Shown: positions 24,956 to 33,078 of the stretch, one piece after another
Layout: every line of letters starts with the position of its first letter
Numbering within the stretch: position 1 is the stretch's first letter
Assembly (NCBI GenBank): GCA_036015235.1
Contig: CP107926.1
Coordinates: forward strand, 8,352,001 to 8,416,000
From: Streptomyces sp. NBC_00433
Lineage (GTDB): Bacteria; Actinomycetota; Actinomycetes; Streptomycetales; Streptomycetaceae
Reading direction: 5' to 3'
DNA length: 64,000 nt
Made by a program: the position numbers and the translations under genes
The notes under the pieces: model-generated
What the model was told of the DNA's origin: nothing
Seen by the model: only the letters and a program-made list of their open reading frames with translations
Databases searched by the model: none

Positions 24956-27649
24956 ATGCCGCAGCGCCAGACCCGCAGCCGGCGCGCGCTGCTCGAACGC
25001 GAGGCCGAACTCGTCGCCGTCGACGAGGCGCTGAGCGAGCTGAGCGGCCTGTTCCCGGACGGCACCGGGCACCCCGGCGCGCGCCGCCGGGGCGGCCTGC
25101 TCGCCTTCGCCGGGTCCGCGGGGCTCGGCAAGACCACCCTGCTCGCCGAGGTGCGCAGGCGTGCCGCCGCCCACGGCTGCACCGTGCTGTCCGCCCGCGG
25201 CGGCGACCAGGAGCAGCAGGTCGCCTTCCACGTGGCGCGGCAGCTGCTGCAACCGCAGCTCGCCGGCGCCGCGGAGGCCGAGATCAAGGCCACGCTGGGC
25301 AGTTGGTACGGCATCGTCGGCCCGGCGATCGGCCTGTGCGCCGCCGAGGGCGCCTCCCCCGACCCGCAGGGCATCCGCGACGGGCTCGACTGGGTCCTCA
25401 CCCACCTCGCGGTGCAGCGCGCACCGGCCGTCCTGGTCCTGGACGACGCCCACTGGGCCGACCCGCAGTCGCTCAGCTGGCTGGCCGCCTTCGCCCCGCG
25501 CGCCGAGGACCTGGCCCTGCTCATCGTCGTCGCCTACCGGCCCGACGAACTCCCCGCGGGCGCCGAGTCCTTCCGCGGCCTGCCCGGCAGGGCGGGCCAC
25601 CGCCCGATCGGCCTGGAACCGCTCACCCCGGCCGCCGTCGGCCGCCTGGTGCGCGACGCGGTCGGCGAGCACGCCGACGACGCCTTCTGCCGCGAATGCT
25701 GGGCGGTCACCGCGGGCAACCCCTTCGAGGCCGTCGAGCTGGCCGCGAAACTGCGCGACCGCGGAGTCACCCCCGACGGCACGAGCACCCACCTGCTGCG
25801 CGACCTCGCCGCCGCCGCCAAGGGCAGCGGCCTGGTCAGCCGCCTTGAGCGGCTCGGCCCCTCCACCGTCAGGCTCGCCTGGGCCGCCGCGGTCCTGGGC
25901 ACCGAGGTCCCGCCGGAACTGGCCGCCGCCGTCGCCGGTCTCGGCAGCGAGGAGGCCGCCGACTGCGCCGACCGGCTCCGCGAGGCCCGCATCCTCACCC
26001 GCAGCCGCACCCTGGAATTCGCCCACCCGCTGATCGCCACCGCCGTCTACCACGCGATACCCGGCACCGTGCGGGTCGCCCTGCACGGCCAGGCCGCCTG
26101 GGCCGTCGTGGACGCCGGGCTCGGCCCGTCCGCCGCCGCCCGGCACCTGCTGGAGACCCGCCCCGAGGGCGACCCGTGGGTCGTCCACCAGCTGCGCGCC
26201 GCCGCCCGCGAGACACTGCGGGCCGGCGCCCCCGAAGCGGCCCGCAGCTACCTCGGCCGGGCACTGAGCGAACCCCCGCCGTACGAGGACCGCGCCGAGG
26301 TGCTGTACGAACTGGGCTGCGCCTCCCAGCTCCTCGAACCCTCCGTCACCGTCGACCTCCTGCGGGCCGCGCTGGAGGAGCCGATCGGCGACCCCGCGCT
26401 GCGCGACGGCATCGTCTTCCGGCTGTCGCAGTCCCTGGCGCACAGCGACCGGCTCAGCGAGGCCGCCGAGGTCGTCTCGGAGGCCGCCCGCACCGCCACC
26501 AGCGCCCGCACCCGGCTGCGGATGCAGGCCGAGCAGTTCATGTGGGACGCCTTCCGTGCCGACGAACCCGACTCGCCGGGCCGCTCCCGGCGGCTGACCC
26601 GGCTCGCCGACCGGCTCACCGGCCGCGACCGCACCGAGCGGTACATCATCGGGCTGCGCACCTGGGACGCCACCCTGCGCGGCGAGCACATCTCCACCGT
26701 GCTGCGGCACGCCGGCCGCGCCCTGGACGGCGGGCTGCCGTGGGCCGACGAGGCCTGGGGCTTCGAGGTGCCGGCGCTCGTCGCCATGACGTACATCTAC
26801 GCCGACCGGCCCGCTCGGGCCGAGGAGCTGTTCGCCACCGGGATCGCCGACTTCGAGAGGCAGGGGTGGCGCGGCGCCCACCTGTCCTTCGGGCTGCTGC
26901 TGCTCGGCTACGTCCGCTACCGGCAGGGCCGGCTCGCGGAAGCCGAGGACCTGGCCCGCGACGGGCTGCGGCTCGCCGAGCGGGTCGGGCGCGGCACCCC
27001 CGTGCAGTGGTATTCCGTCGCCGTCCTCATCGCGGTGCTGCTGGCCCGCGGCCGTACCGCGGAAGCCACCGAGCTGGCCGCCGAGTACGCCTTCCGCGAG
27101 CCTTTCCCGGCCGCCGTCACCTTCCCCGACGCCCAGGCCGTGCACGGCGAGCTGCTGCTGGCCCGCGGACTGCACCGGGAGGCCGCGGCCGAACTGTCCG
27201 CGGTCGGCCGCCGGCTCGACGCCCGCGGCATGCGCAACCCCGCCTGGTGCCCCTGGCAGCTTCACCTCGCCCTCGCCGAGTCCCACGACAACCCGCGCAG
27301 CGCCACGTACACCGCGCTCGACGCCGTCACCCGGGCGCGGCAGTACGGCGCCAGGTCCACGATCGGCCACGCGCTGCTCGTCGCGGCCGAGGTCAGCGGG
27401 GGACCCGAACGGCTGAAGCTGCTCGACGAAGCCGTCGGCCACCTCGACGCCTCCCCGCCGGCGCACCTGCTCGCCCGGGCGCTGGTCGCCCACGGCGTCT
27501 CCCTGCGCGAGGCCGGCCGGCCCGCGGAGGCCGCGAGCCGACTCCGCCGCGGCCTGGACACCGCCCTGCGGTGCGCCGCCGACGGCACCGCGGCACAGGC
27601 CTGCGCCGAACTGGCGCGGACCGCGGCCCCGGACACCGCCGCCCCCTGA
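24956..27649 (+). CDS. LAL-like STAND ATPase lacking the LuxR HTH
   Basis: The protein has 897 residues. An AAA/STAND ATPase module has Walker A FAGSAGLGKTTLL (residues 51-63), Walker B PAVLVLDDAHWADP and a sensor-like VAYRPDELP. It is followed by a winged-helix region and about 500 residues of TPR-like helical repeats (for example LLLLGYVRYRQGRLAEAEDLAR). This is the architecture of large ATP-binding LuxR (LAL, MalT-type) regulators. The C-terminal LuxR helix-turn-helix (normally about 60 residues ending GLSNREIA...) is absent: the protein ends at ARTAAPDTAAP. It may act through a protein partner or as a chaperone-like ATPase. Confidence 0.85.
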   Translation: MPQRQTRSRRALLEREAELVAVDEALSELSGLFPDGTGHPGARRRGGLLAFAGSAGLGKTTLLAEVRRRAAAHGCTVLSARGGDQEQQVAFHVARQLLQPQLAGAAEAEIKATLGSWYGIVGPAIGLCAAEGASPDPQGIRDGLDWVLTHLAVQRAPAVLVLDDAHWADPQSLSWLAAFAPRAEDLALLIVVAYRPDELPAGAESFRGLPGRAGHRPIGLEPLTPAAVGRLVRDAVGEHADDAFCRECWAVTAGNPFEAVELAAKLRDRGVTPDGTSTHLLRDLAAAAKGSGLVSRLERLGPSTVRLAWAAAVLGTEVPPELAAAVAGLGSEEAADCADRLREARILTRSRTLEFAHPLIATAVYHAIPGTVRVALHGQAAWAVVDAGLGPSAAARHLLETRPEGDPWVVHQLRAAARETLRAGAPEAARSYLGRALSEPPPYEDRAEVLYELGCASQLLEPSVTVDLLRAALEEPIGDPALRDGIVFRLSQSLAHSDRLSEAAEVVSEAARTATSARTRLRMQAEQFMWDAFRADEPDSPGRSRRLTRLADRLTGRDRTERYIIGLRTWDATLRGEHISTVLRHAGRALDGGLPWADEAWGFEVPALVAMTYIYADRPARAEELFATGIADFERQGWRGAHLSFGLLLLGYVRYRQGRLAEAEDLARDGLRLAERVGRGTPVQWYSVAVLIAVLLARGRTAEATELAAEYAFREPFPAAVTFPDAQAVHGELLLARGLHREAAAELSAVGRRLDARGMRNPAWCPWQLHLALAESHDNPRSATYTALDAVTRARQYGARSTIGHALLVAAEVSGGPERLKLLDEAVGHLDASPPAHLLARALVAHGVSLREAGRPAEAASRLRRGLDTALRCAADGTAAQACAELARTAAPDTAAP

Positions 27650-27698
27650 TCCGCGTCCACCCGCCGGTCAGCGGGTCCCCGTCACGCAGGCCAGCCCT

Positions 27699-27704
27699 TA
27701 CCAT
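27699..27704 (+). promoter_or_regulatory. Putative -10 box (TACCAT), leaderless
   Basis: TACCAT ends 6 nt before the ATG at 27711 and no Shine-Dalgarno sequence intervenes. Confidence 0.35.
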
Positions 27705-27710
27705 GGCCGC

Positions 27711-28211
27711 ATGTCCTTCCTCCGCCGCCGCAGCGCAGCCACGCCCACCGGGCCGGACTTCGACGTACTCGCGATGGACCCGGGGGACTGGCCCGGGGAC
27801 CTGGGGGCCGGTCTGCTGCCGGGGCCCGACGGGCGGTGCGAGGGAATCTACCTGCGCTACGACCTCTTCGGCGGCCGCGGCCCCGCGATGCTCATCGGCA
27901 ACCTGCCGGAGGGCTCGCCCGCCCGCGAGCTGAACGAGGGGCAGGTGCCCTTCGAGGTGGCGCAACTCCTCGCCGCGCTCGGCAATGACGAGCCCGCCGA
28001 GGTCACCGACATCGAGGACACCCCGGTCTGGCAGGGCGACGGCCTGCTGATCGTCCGGCGGATCAAGATCTCGGAGTCGCGGGTCGCCTGCGCGCAGTTC
28101 GACCGCAGCGACGGTGTGCAGGTGACCATCGCCACCTGGGACCGGCCGATCACCGACGACCTCTACCAGCTGCTCAAGCCGCTGCCCGCGGAGATGTTCC
28201 AGGCCGGCTGA
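27711..28211 (+). CDS. Conserved hypothetical protein
   Basis: The protein has 166 residues, is acidic and has no membrane segment. It starts MSFLRRRSAATPTGPDFDVL and contains LGAGLLPGPDGRCEGIYLRYDLFG and AELPRELN-like charged loops. A late strand-helix region reads TIATWDRPITDDLYQLLKPLP. Composition and strand pattern suggest a small alpha/beta protein. I do not recognise a family. It lies between the LAL-like ATPase and the APH-fold gene and may be a separate leaderless unit. Confidence 0.75.
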   Translation: MSFLRRRSAATPTGPDFDVLAMDPGDWPGDLGAGLLPGPDGRCEGIYLRYDLFGGRGPAMLIGNLPEGSPARELNEGQVPFEVAQLLAALGNDEPAEVTDIEDTPVWQGDGLLIVRRIKISESRVACAQFDRSDGVQVTIATWDRPITDDLYQLLKPLPAEMFQAG

Positions 28212-28298
28212 GGCCGGCGGCGGGGCACGGCACGCGGGTCGTGGACACCGCGGCGGTGGTCCTGGCCGGCTGAGCCCCCGCGCTCAGCCCGCCGCCCC

Positions 28299-29381
28299 TC
28301 AGCGGGTGCCGACCGCGGCGCGTACGGCCCTGCGGGCCAGACCGCAGTCGTCGTGCAGCCTGCGCAGCAGCAGCCGCTGCTCCTCGCCGGTCTCCGCGGC
28401 ACCCGGCGGCACCGGCGTGGTGGACCGCATGGTGCGCTGCACGGCCGTCTCGTACGTGCGGATCTCCCGGGTCAGCACCAGCATCAGGTTGACCAGGAAG
28501 GCGTCCCGCGCCGCCGGACCCGGTGCCTGCGCCTGCTGGCTGATCTGGCGGCGCGCCGCCTCGTCGTCGCCGAGCACCGACCACAGCACCGCCAGGTCGT
28601 AGCCGGGCAGATACCAGCCCGAGTGCTCCCAGTCGACCAGCGAGGGGCCGGCCGGCGAGAGCAGCACATTGGACAGCAGGGCGTCGCCGTGGCAGAACTG
28701 CCCCTGCGCGTGGGCCAGTCCGTGCAGCAGCTTCTGCAGGTCGCCCATGTCCCGGTCGGTGAGCAGGCCCAGCTCGTGGTAACGGCTGATCCTGGCCGGG
28801 TAGTCGATCGGAGCGTCGAAGGAACCGGGCGGCGGACGCCACATGTTGATCCGCGCGTATGCCGACAGGGCGGCGCGCACGTCGCCCCGGCTCGGCGGGT
28901 GCGAGGGGTGGCGCTGCGGCGAGACGACCCGTCCCGGCATCCGCTCCATCACCAGGACGCAGCTGTCCGGGTCGGCGGCGATCAGCCGCGGCACCCGCAC
29001 CGGCGGCCTGTGCCGGACGAAGGTCCGGTAGGCCGCTATCTCGTGGCGGAAACGATCCGCCCAGGCGGGCGAGTGGTCGAGCAGGCACTTCGCCACCGCC
29101 GGCGAGCGACCCGAGGTGCCGATCAGCAGGGCCGTGCGGCCACCGCGGCGCAGCAGCTGCACAGGAGTGAACTCGGGGCAGATCCGCTGTACCGCCGCGA
29201 CCGCGGTGCGGAGCTGGGCCCCCTGCGGGCCGGTCAAGTCGATTCTCCCGCTGAGCGGATGGGGGCCGCCGAGCGTCCCGCGCCGCAGTCCTGCTGCGGC
29301 GCGCGTTCTGACGGCCGGCTCCGCAGCGGCGGGGTAGGCGGGGCGGGGCGGGGCGGACACGGAGGACGATGCCGAATACAT
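28299..29381 (-). CDS. Aminoglycoside-phosphotransferase-fold kinase
   Basis: The protein has 360 residues. The kinase N-lobe contains AVAKCLLDHSPAWADRFRHEIAAY, in which the Lys and Glu pair are the nucleotide-binding residues. CVLVMERMPG is the hinge. GQFCHGDALLSNVLL (near residue 230) is the catalytic Brenner loop, with the essential Asp. SLVDWEHSGWYLPGYDLAVLW holds the metal-binding Asp. These features define the APH/choline-kinase fold. Small molecules (sugars, antibiotics, cofactors) are typical substrates, but this one is unknown. It is divergent from the Nsd-like gene. Confidence 0.87.
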   Translation of the reverse strand: MYSASSSVSAPPRPAYPAAAEPAVRTRAAAGLRRGTLGGPHPLSGRIDLTGPQGAQLRTAVAAVQRICPEFTPVQLLRRGGRTALLIGTSGRSPAVAKCLLDHSPAWADRFRHEIAAYRTFVRHRPPVRVPRLIAADPDSCVLVMERMPGRVVSPQRHPSHPPSRGDVRAALSAYARINMWRPPPGSFDAPIDYPARISRYHELGLLTDRDMGDLQKLLHGLAHAQGQFCHGDALLSNVLLSPAGPSLVDWEHSGWYLPGYDLAVLWSVLGDDEAARRQISQQAQAPGPAARDAFLVNLMLVLTREIRTYETAVQRTMRSTTPVPPGAAETGEEQRLLLRRLHDDCGLARRAVRAAVGTR

Positions 29382-29420
29382 GGGAAGAAGCAGATCCCTT
29401 CACGCCTACGAGTTCAGGGG

Positions 29421-29477
29421 CGCCGACCCCTTCCCGGCACCGCACCCTGGGGAATGCGGCGTCGGGAAGGGGTGGCG
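29421..29477. promoter_or_regulatory. Long inverted repeat between divergent APH and Nsd-like genes
   Basis: CCCCTTCCCG (29427-29436) and CGGGAAGGGG (29463-29472) are exact complements. CGCC (29421) and GGCG (29474) extend the pairing. The 26-bp spacer makes an operator or RNA hairpin possible. About 40 bp downstream the 10-mer GGCGAACCCT repeats in tandem (29518-29537) with a third partial copy. Confidence 0.5.
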
Positions 29478-29606
29478 CGTTCCTACCTGACACCCGGCGA
29501 CCCCTGGCAGACCATGTGGCGAACCCTGGCGAACCCTGGCGAATAGTCGCGGGGCGATTGTCGGGGGGAATAGTGTCAACAACGCCGAGGAACCTGGGGG
29601 CTTGAC

Positions 29607-31088
29607 GTGGGCAATGAGGCCAACACCCGACTCGCGGACCTGTTCGGCCTCACCGGCTGGTCCAAGGGCGAACTCGCGCGGCTGGTCAACCGGCAGGCGG
29701 CGGCCATGGGCCACCCGCAGCTGGCGACCGACACGTCGCGGGTCCGCCGCTGGATCGACACCGGTGAGTCGCCGCGCGAACCCGTGCCGAAAGTGCTGGC
29801 CGCGCTGTTCACCGAGCGTCTCGGCCGTGTCGTGACCATCGAGGATCTCGGGTTCGACCGGCGCCGGCAGACGGGAAGGAGACAGACCGGAGACGGCCTC
29901 CCGTGGCCGCCGGAAAGAACAGCCGCGGTCCTCACCGAATTCACGGGAATGGACCTCATGCTCAACCGACGCGGTCTGGTGGGCGCGGGCGCCGCGCTCG
30001 CCTCAGGAACCGTCATCAGCAGCGCCATGCACGAATGGCTGCACTCCGACCCGGCCCTGGCGGCCGACGCACCCAGGCTCGACCATCCGCTGTACGCCGA
30101 CCAGGCCGACTACGACCGCTACGAGGCGGTCCCCGTCGGCTCCCAGGAGATCGAGTCGCTGGAGCGCTCGGTCGAGGTCTTCCGCGCCTGGGACGCCGCC
30201 CGCGGCGGCGGACTCCAGCGCAAGGCAGTCGTCGGCCAGCTCAACGAGGTGGGCGGCATGCTCTCCTACCGGCACTCGGTGCACCTGCAGCGCCGGCTGT
30301 GGGGGGTGGCGGCCAACCTGGCGGTCCTGGCCGGCTGGATGTCGCACGACATCGGGCTCGAACCCACCGCCCAGAAGTATTTCCTGATCGCCGCCCACGC
30401 GGCCCGCGAAGGCGACGACCGGCCGCGCGCCGGCGAGGCGCTGTCCAGGGCCGCCCGGCAGATGGTGCACCTCGGCAAGCCCGAGCAGGCGCTGGACCTG
30501 ATGCAGCTCGCCTCGTCCGGCTCCGGCGACCGCGCACTGCCCCGCACCCGCGCGATGCTCCACACCATCGAGGCGTGGGCGCAGGCCTCGCTGGGGCGCG
30601 GCCAGGCGATGCGGCGGACCCTCGGCGAGGCCGAGGAGCTGTTCGTGTCGGACAAGGGCGACGTGCCCCCGCCGAGCTGGATGCAGAATTTCGACGAGGC
30701 CGACATGCACGGCATGCAGGCGCTGGCCTACCGCACGCTGGCCGAGCACGAACCGGCGGCCGCCGCGCAGGCCCAGCTGCACGCCAAGCAGGCGATCTCG
30801 CTGCGCACCTCGGGCCACGAGCGGTCGATGATCTTCGACTACCTGTCGCTGGCCTCGGCCTGCTTCATCGCCGACGACCCGGAGCAGGCCGACCGCTACG
30901 CCCGGATGGCGCTGCTGACCATCGGCCAGACCTCCTCGCACCGCACGTGGGACCGGCTGCGCGAGATGTACCGCCTCACCGGGCGCTACTCCGACTACAC
31001 CCGGATCCAGGACCTGCGCGAGGAGATCGAGTCGACCCTGCCCGGACGGAAGAGGACGGGAGGCGCCCCGCGCTACCGCGAGGTCTGA
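29607..31088 (+). CDS. Nsd-type TPR regulator (NsdA-like)
   Basis: The protein has 493 residues. The start LFGLTGWSKGELARLVNRQAAAMGHPQLATDTSRVRRWIDTGESPREPVPKVL resembles the N-terminal HTH-like region of NsdA, the negative regulator of sporulation and antibiotic production in S. coelicolor. Further NsdA-like blocks are RRGLVGAGAALASGT, AGWMSHDIGLEPTAQKYFLIA and ARQMVHLGKPEQALDLMQLA (TPR-like). It is diverged enough to be a paralogue rather than nsdA itself, so I give no symbol. The GTG start at 29607 is preceded by CTGGGGGC. A role in developmental control is inference. Confidence 0.82.
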   Translation: MGNEANTRLADLFGLTGWSKGELARLVNRQAAAMGHPQLATDTSRVRRWIDTGESPREPVPKVLAALFTERLGRVVTIEDLGFDRRRQTGRRQTGDGLPWPPERTAAVLTEFTGMDLMLNRRGLVGAGAALASGTVISSAMHEWLHSDPALAADAPRLDHPLYADQADYDRYEAVPVGSQEIESLERSVEVFRAWDAARGGGLQRKAVVGQLNEVGGMLSYRHSVHLQRRLWGVAANLAVLAGWMSHDIGLEPTAQKYFLIAAHAAREGDDRPRAGEALSRAARQMVHLGKPEQALDLMQLASSGSGDRALPRTRAMLHTIEAWAQASLGRGQAMRRTLGEAEELFVSDKGDVPPPSWMQNFDEADMHGMQALAYRTLAEHEPAAAAQAQLHAKQAISLRTSGHERSMIFDYLSLASACFIADDPEQADRYARMALLTIGQTSSHRTWDRLREMYRLTGRYSDYTRIQDLREEIESTLPGRKRTGGAPRYREV

Positions 31089-31212
31089 GCCGCGCCCCTC
31101 GCGGGCCCGCGCCCGGCATCGGGCGGCCGCCGTAGGGCATGCCGCCGTCGCCGCCGAACGGGTCGGTCAGCAGCTGTCGACAGCGTGGTCGGCAGCGGCG
31201 GTCAGCGGACCT

Positions 31213-32682
31213 TCAGAGGATCCTGGCGATCAGGACGCAGGCGTCGTCCTCGCGGTCCGGTGTGCCGAACTCCTCCGCCACCAGCCGTACGCAGTCCTGT
31301 GCGGTCCTGGCGGCGGCGAAGAGCGGGGCCATGGCCAGCAGCCGGTGCACACCGGCCTCGGTTTCCGCCGTGCCTGTCGACGTGTCGACAAGGACGCGGC
31401 GCGGCGCCAGGCCGTCGGTGTGCAGCACCAGCAGGTCGCCGGGTGCCAGCTGCTCGCGTGCCTGGGTGTATTGCGCGCCCGAGGTGGCGCCGAGCAGGAC
31501 CCCGTCCGGCGGATCGAGGGACCGCCCTGTCCCGTTGCGGAAGAGCAGCGGGGCGGGGTGGCCCGCCTGCGACCAGTGCAGCACCCGGGTGGCCGGTTCG
31601 TACCGGCAGCACAGGGCGCTGCCGAGGGCGGGCTGCGGGGAGGTGTCGAGCAGTTCGTTGAGCCAGCCCATCAGCGGGCCGGGCTGGAGGCCGGCGACGG
31701 CCATTCCGCGCAGGGCGCCCAGCAGCATCGCCATGCCGGACGTGGCGGTCACACCGTGGCCGGTGAGATCGCCGACGGTGAGTAACGAGGCCCCGTCCGG
31801 CAGCTGCATCGCGTCGTACCAGTCGCCGCCGATCAGGGCGCTGGTCGCGGACGGCAGATAGTGCGCCGCCAGGTCCATCGTGGTCGGCCCCCCGTCCAGC
31901 GGGAAGCGCTGGGCGCCGCGCCACGGCGGCAGCACGGCCTCCTGCAGCTCGACCGCCATACGCCGCTCGGTCTGCGCGATCTGCCGCTGCCGCTGCAGCG
32001 ACTCCCTGGTCTCCCGCAGCGTCCGCTGGCTGCGCCGCAGGTCGCTGACGTCCCGCAGCACCGCCCACATCGACTCGGTGCCGCCGTCGGCGCCGAGCAC
32101 CGGCTCGCCGACCATGTGCACGGTGCGCACGGAGCCGTCCGCGCGCACGATACGGAACTCGCCGTCGATCGGCCGCCCGTCCACCAGGCAGCCGGTCACC
32201 ATCGCGGTGAGCACCGCCTGGTCCTCGGCGAACAGCCAGGACGGCAGCTCGTCCAGGGTGAGCGGGCCGTCCTCTGGGGAGCGGCCGAAGATGCGGTAGA
32301 GCTCGTCCGACCACAGCGCCCCGTCGGTGAGCAGATCCCACTGCGCGCTGCCGGCCCGGCCCAGCGCGCCCACCGCGGCCGCGTCGGGCCCGGTCGGCTG
32401 CAGCGGCACGTCGAGCAGCAGCAGCCCGCCGGAGGGCAGGTCGGCGGGGTCCAGGCCGTCCCTGAGCTGCCCGAGGTGGGTGCCCAGGTCGTCCAGCTGG
32501 TGCACGGCCAGGTCGCAGAGCGCGCGTTGCCAGCGCAGCTGCGGGTCCCCGGCGGTGTCGCTGTCCCGCAGCACCGCGTCGACCCGGGTCCTGAGCTGGC
32601 GCGCCTGGGAGATCAGCGCGTCCACCGTACCGGGGTCCGGCGGTTGCGCGGCGGTGTGATCCGCGTGCGTGGGGGACGGCAT
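31213..32682 (-). CDS. PAS-domain SpoIIE-type protein phosphatase
   Basis: The protein has 489 residues. Residues 1-110 form a helical lead-in. A PAS/PAC domain follows (about 115-235: WSDELYRIFGRSPEDGPLTLDEL, then DGEFRIVRADGSVRTVHMVGEPVL, DVSDLRRSQ). A short coil leads to the PP2C-like SpoIIE domain (about 265-489), with metal-binding SALIGGDWYDAMQL and LTVGDLTGHGV, LVLHTDGL and the final DREDDACVLIARI. Such proteins dephosphorylate anti-anti-sigma factors in stress signalling. The ATG at 32682 (MPSPTHAD) is the natural start. It is a single gene, and a 22-bp palindrome lies 123 bp upstream. Confidence 0.92.
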   Translation of the reverse strand: MPSPTHADHTAAQPPDPGTVDALISQARQLRTRVDAVLRDSDTAGDPQLRWQRALCDLAVHQLDDLGTHLGQLRDGLDPADLPSGGLLLLDVPLQPTGPDAAAVGALGRAGSAQWDLLTDGALWSDELYRIFGRSPEDGPLTLDELPSWLFAEDQAVLTAMVTGCLVDGRPIDGEFRIVRADGSVRTVHMVGEPVLGADGGTESMWAVLRDVSDLRRSQRTLRETRESLQRQRQIAQTERRMAVELQEAVLPPWRGAQRFPLDGGPTTMDLAAHYLPSATSALIGGDWYDAMQLPDGASLLTVGDLTGHGVTATSGMAMLLGALRGMAVAGLQPGPLMGWLNELLDTSPQPALGSALCCRYEPATRVLHWSQAGHPAPLLFRNGTGRSLDPPDGVLLGATSGAQYTQAREQLAPGDLLVLHTDGLAPRRVLVDTSTGTAETEAGVHRLLAMAPLFAAARTAQDCVRLVAEEFGTPDREDDACVLIARIL

Positions 32683-33078
32683 GACGCACTCCGAAGGTGT
32701 CTGCTGGCAGCTCTCGACGGCCGTGGCGGACGGGAAGGACCGGTAACGACTGTTGCACAGGGAGCGATGGGTCGTAAGGGTTTCCGCGATACCCGATCCG
32801 GTGGTGCTCGCGGCATATGCCGAGAGCCCAGCGGGTTTCCGGCCGCCGAACCGCCGCCCTCCGGCCGCCCGTGCGACGCCCGGGAGCCACCCTAGCCTCC
32901 GCGTGCGAGCAGCTCCCGAAGCGACATCGCGCCCCCGAGTCGGTAGGCTGCCGCCGCCCGCCCCCACGGGGTCCGCTCCGACCACCAGGTGTGAAATGTC
33001 CGGTGGCCGGTAAGGATGCCGGGCATCAGCAGCGGAAATCCCGTTGCCATGGAACCCCCCGCACCGGATGCTGACCTC
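32683..33078. other. Divergent intergenic region, phosphatase and HEAT gene
   Basis: This 396-bp region has no credible ORF. It contains the palindrome at 32806-32827, and GGTAGGCT at about 32941-32950 as a possible -10 for the rightward HEAT gene. Confidence 0.5.
32806..32827. promoter_or_regulatory. 22-bp near-perfect palindrome, candidate operator
   Basis: Half-sites GCTCGCGGCAT and ATGCCGAGAGC are complementary in 10 of 11 positions and centre on CATATG. The site sits between divergent genes, 123 bp upstream of the phosphatase start. Confidence 0.55.

Noticed and set aside
32753..33013. Small ORF of 86 codons in the phosphatase/HEAT gap
   Set aside because: No ribosome binding site, Arg/Pro-rich composition typical of spurious GC-rich frames, and it overlaps the candidate operator.
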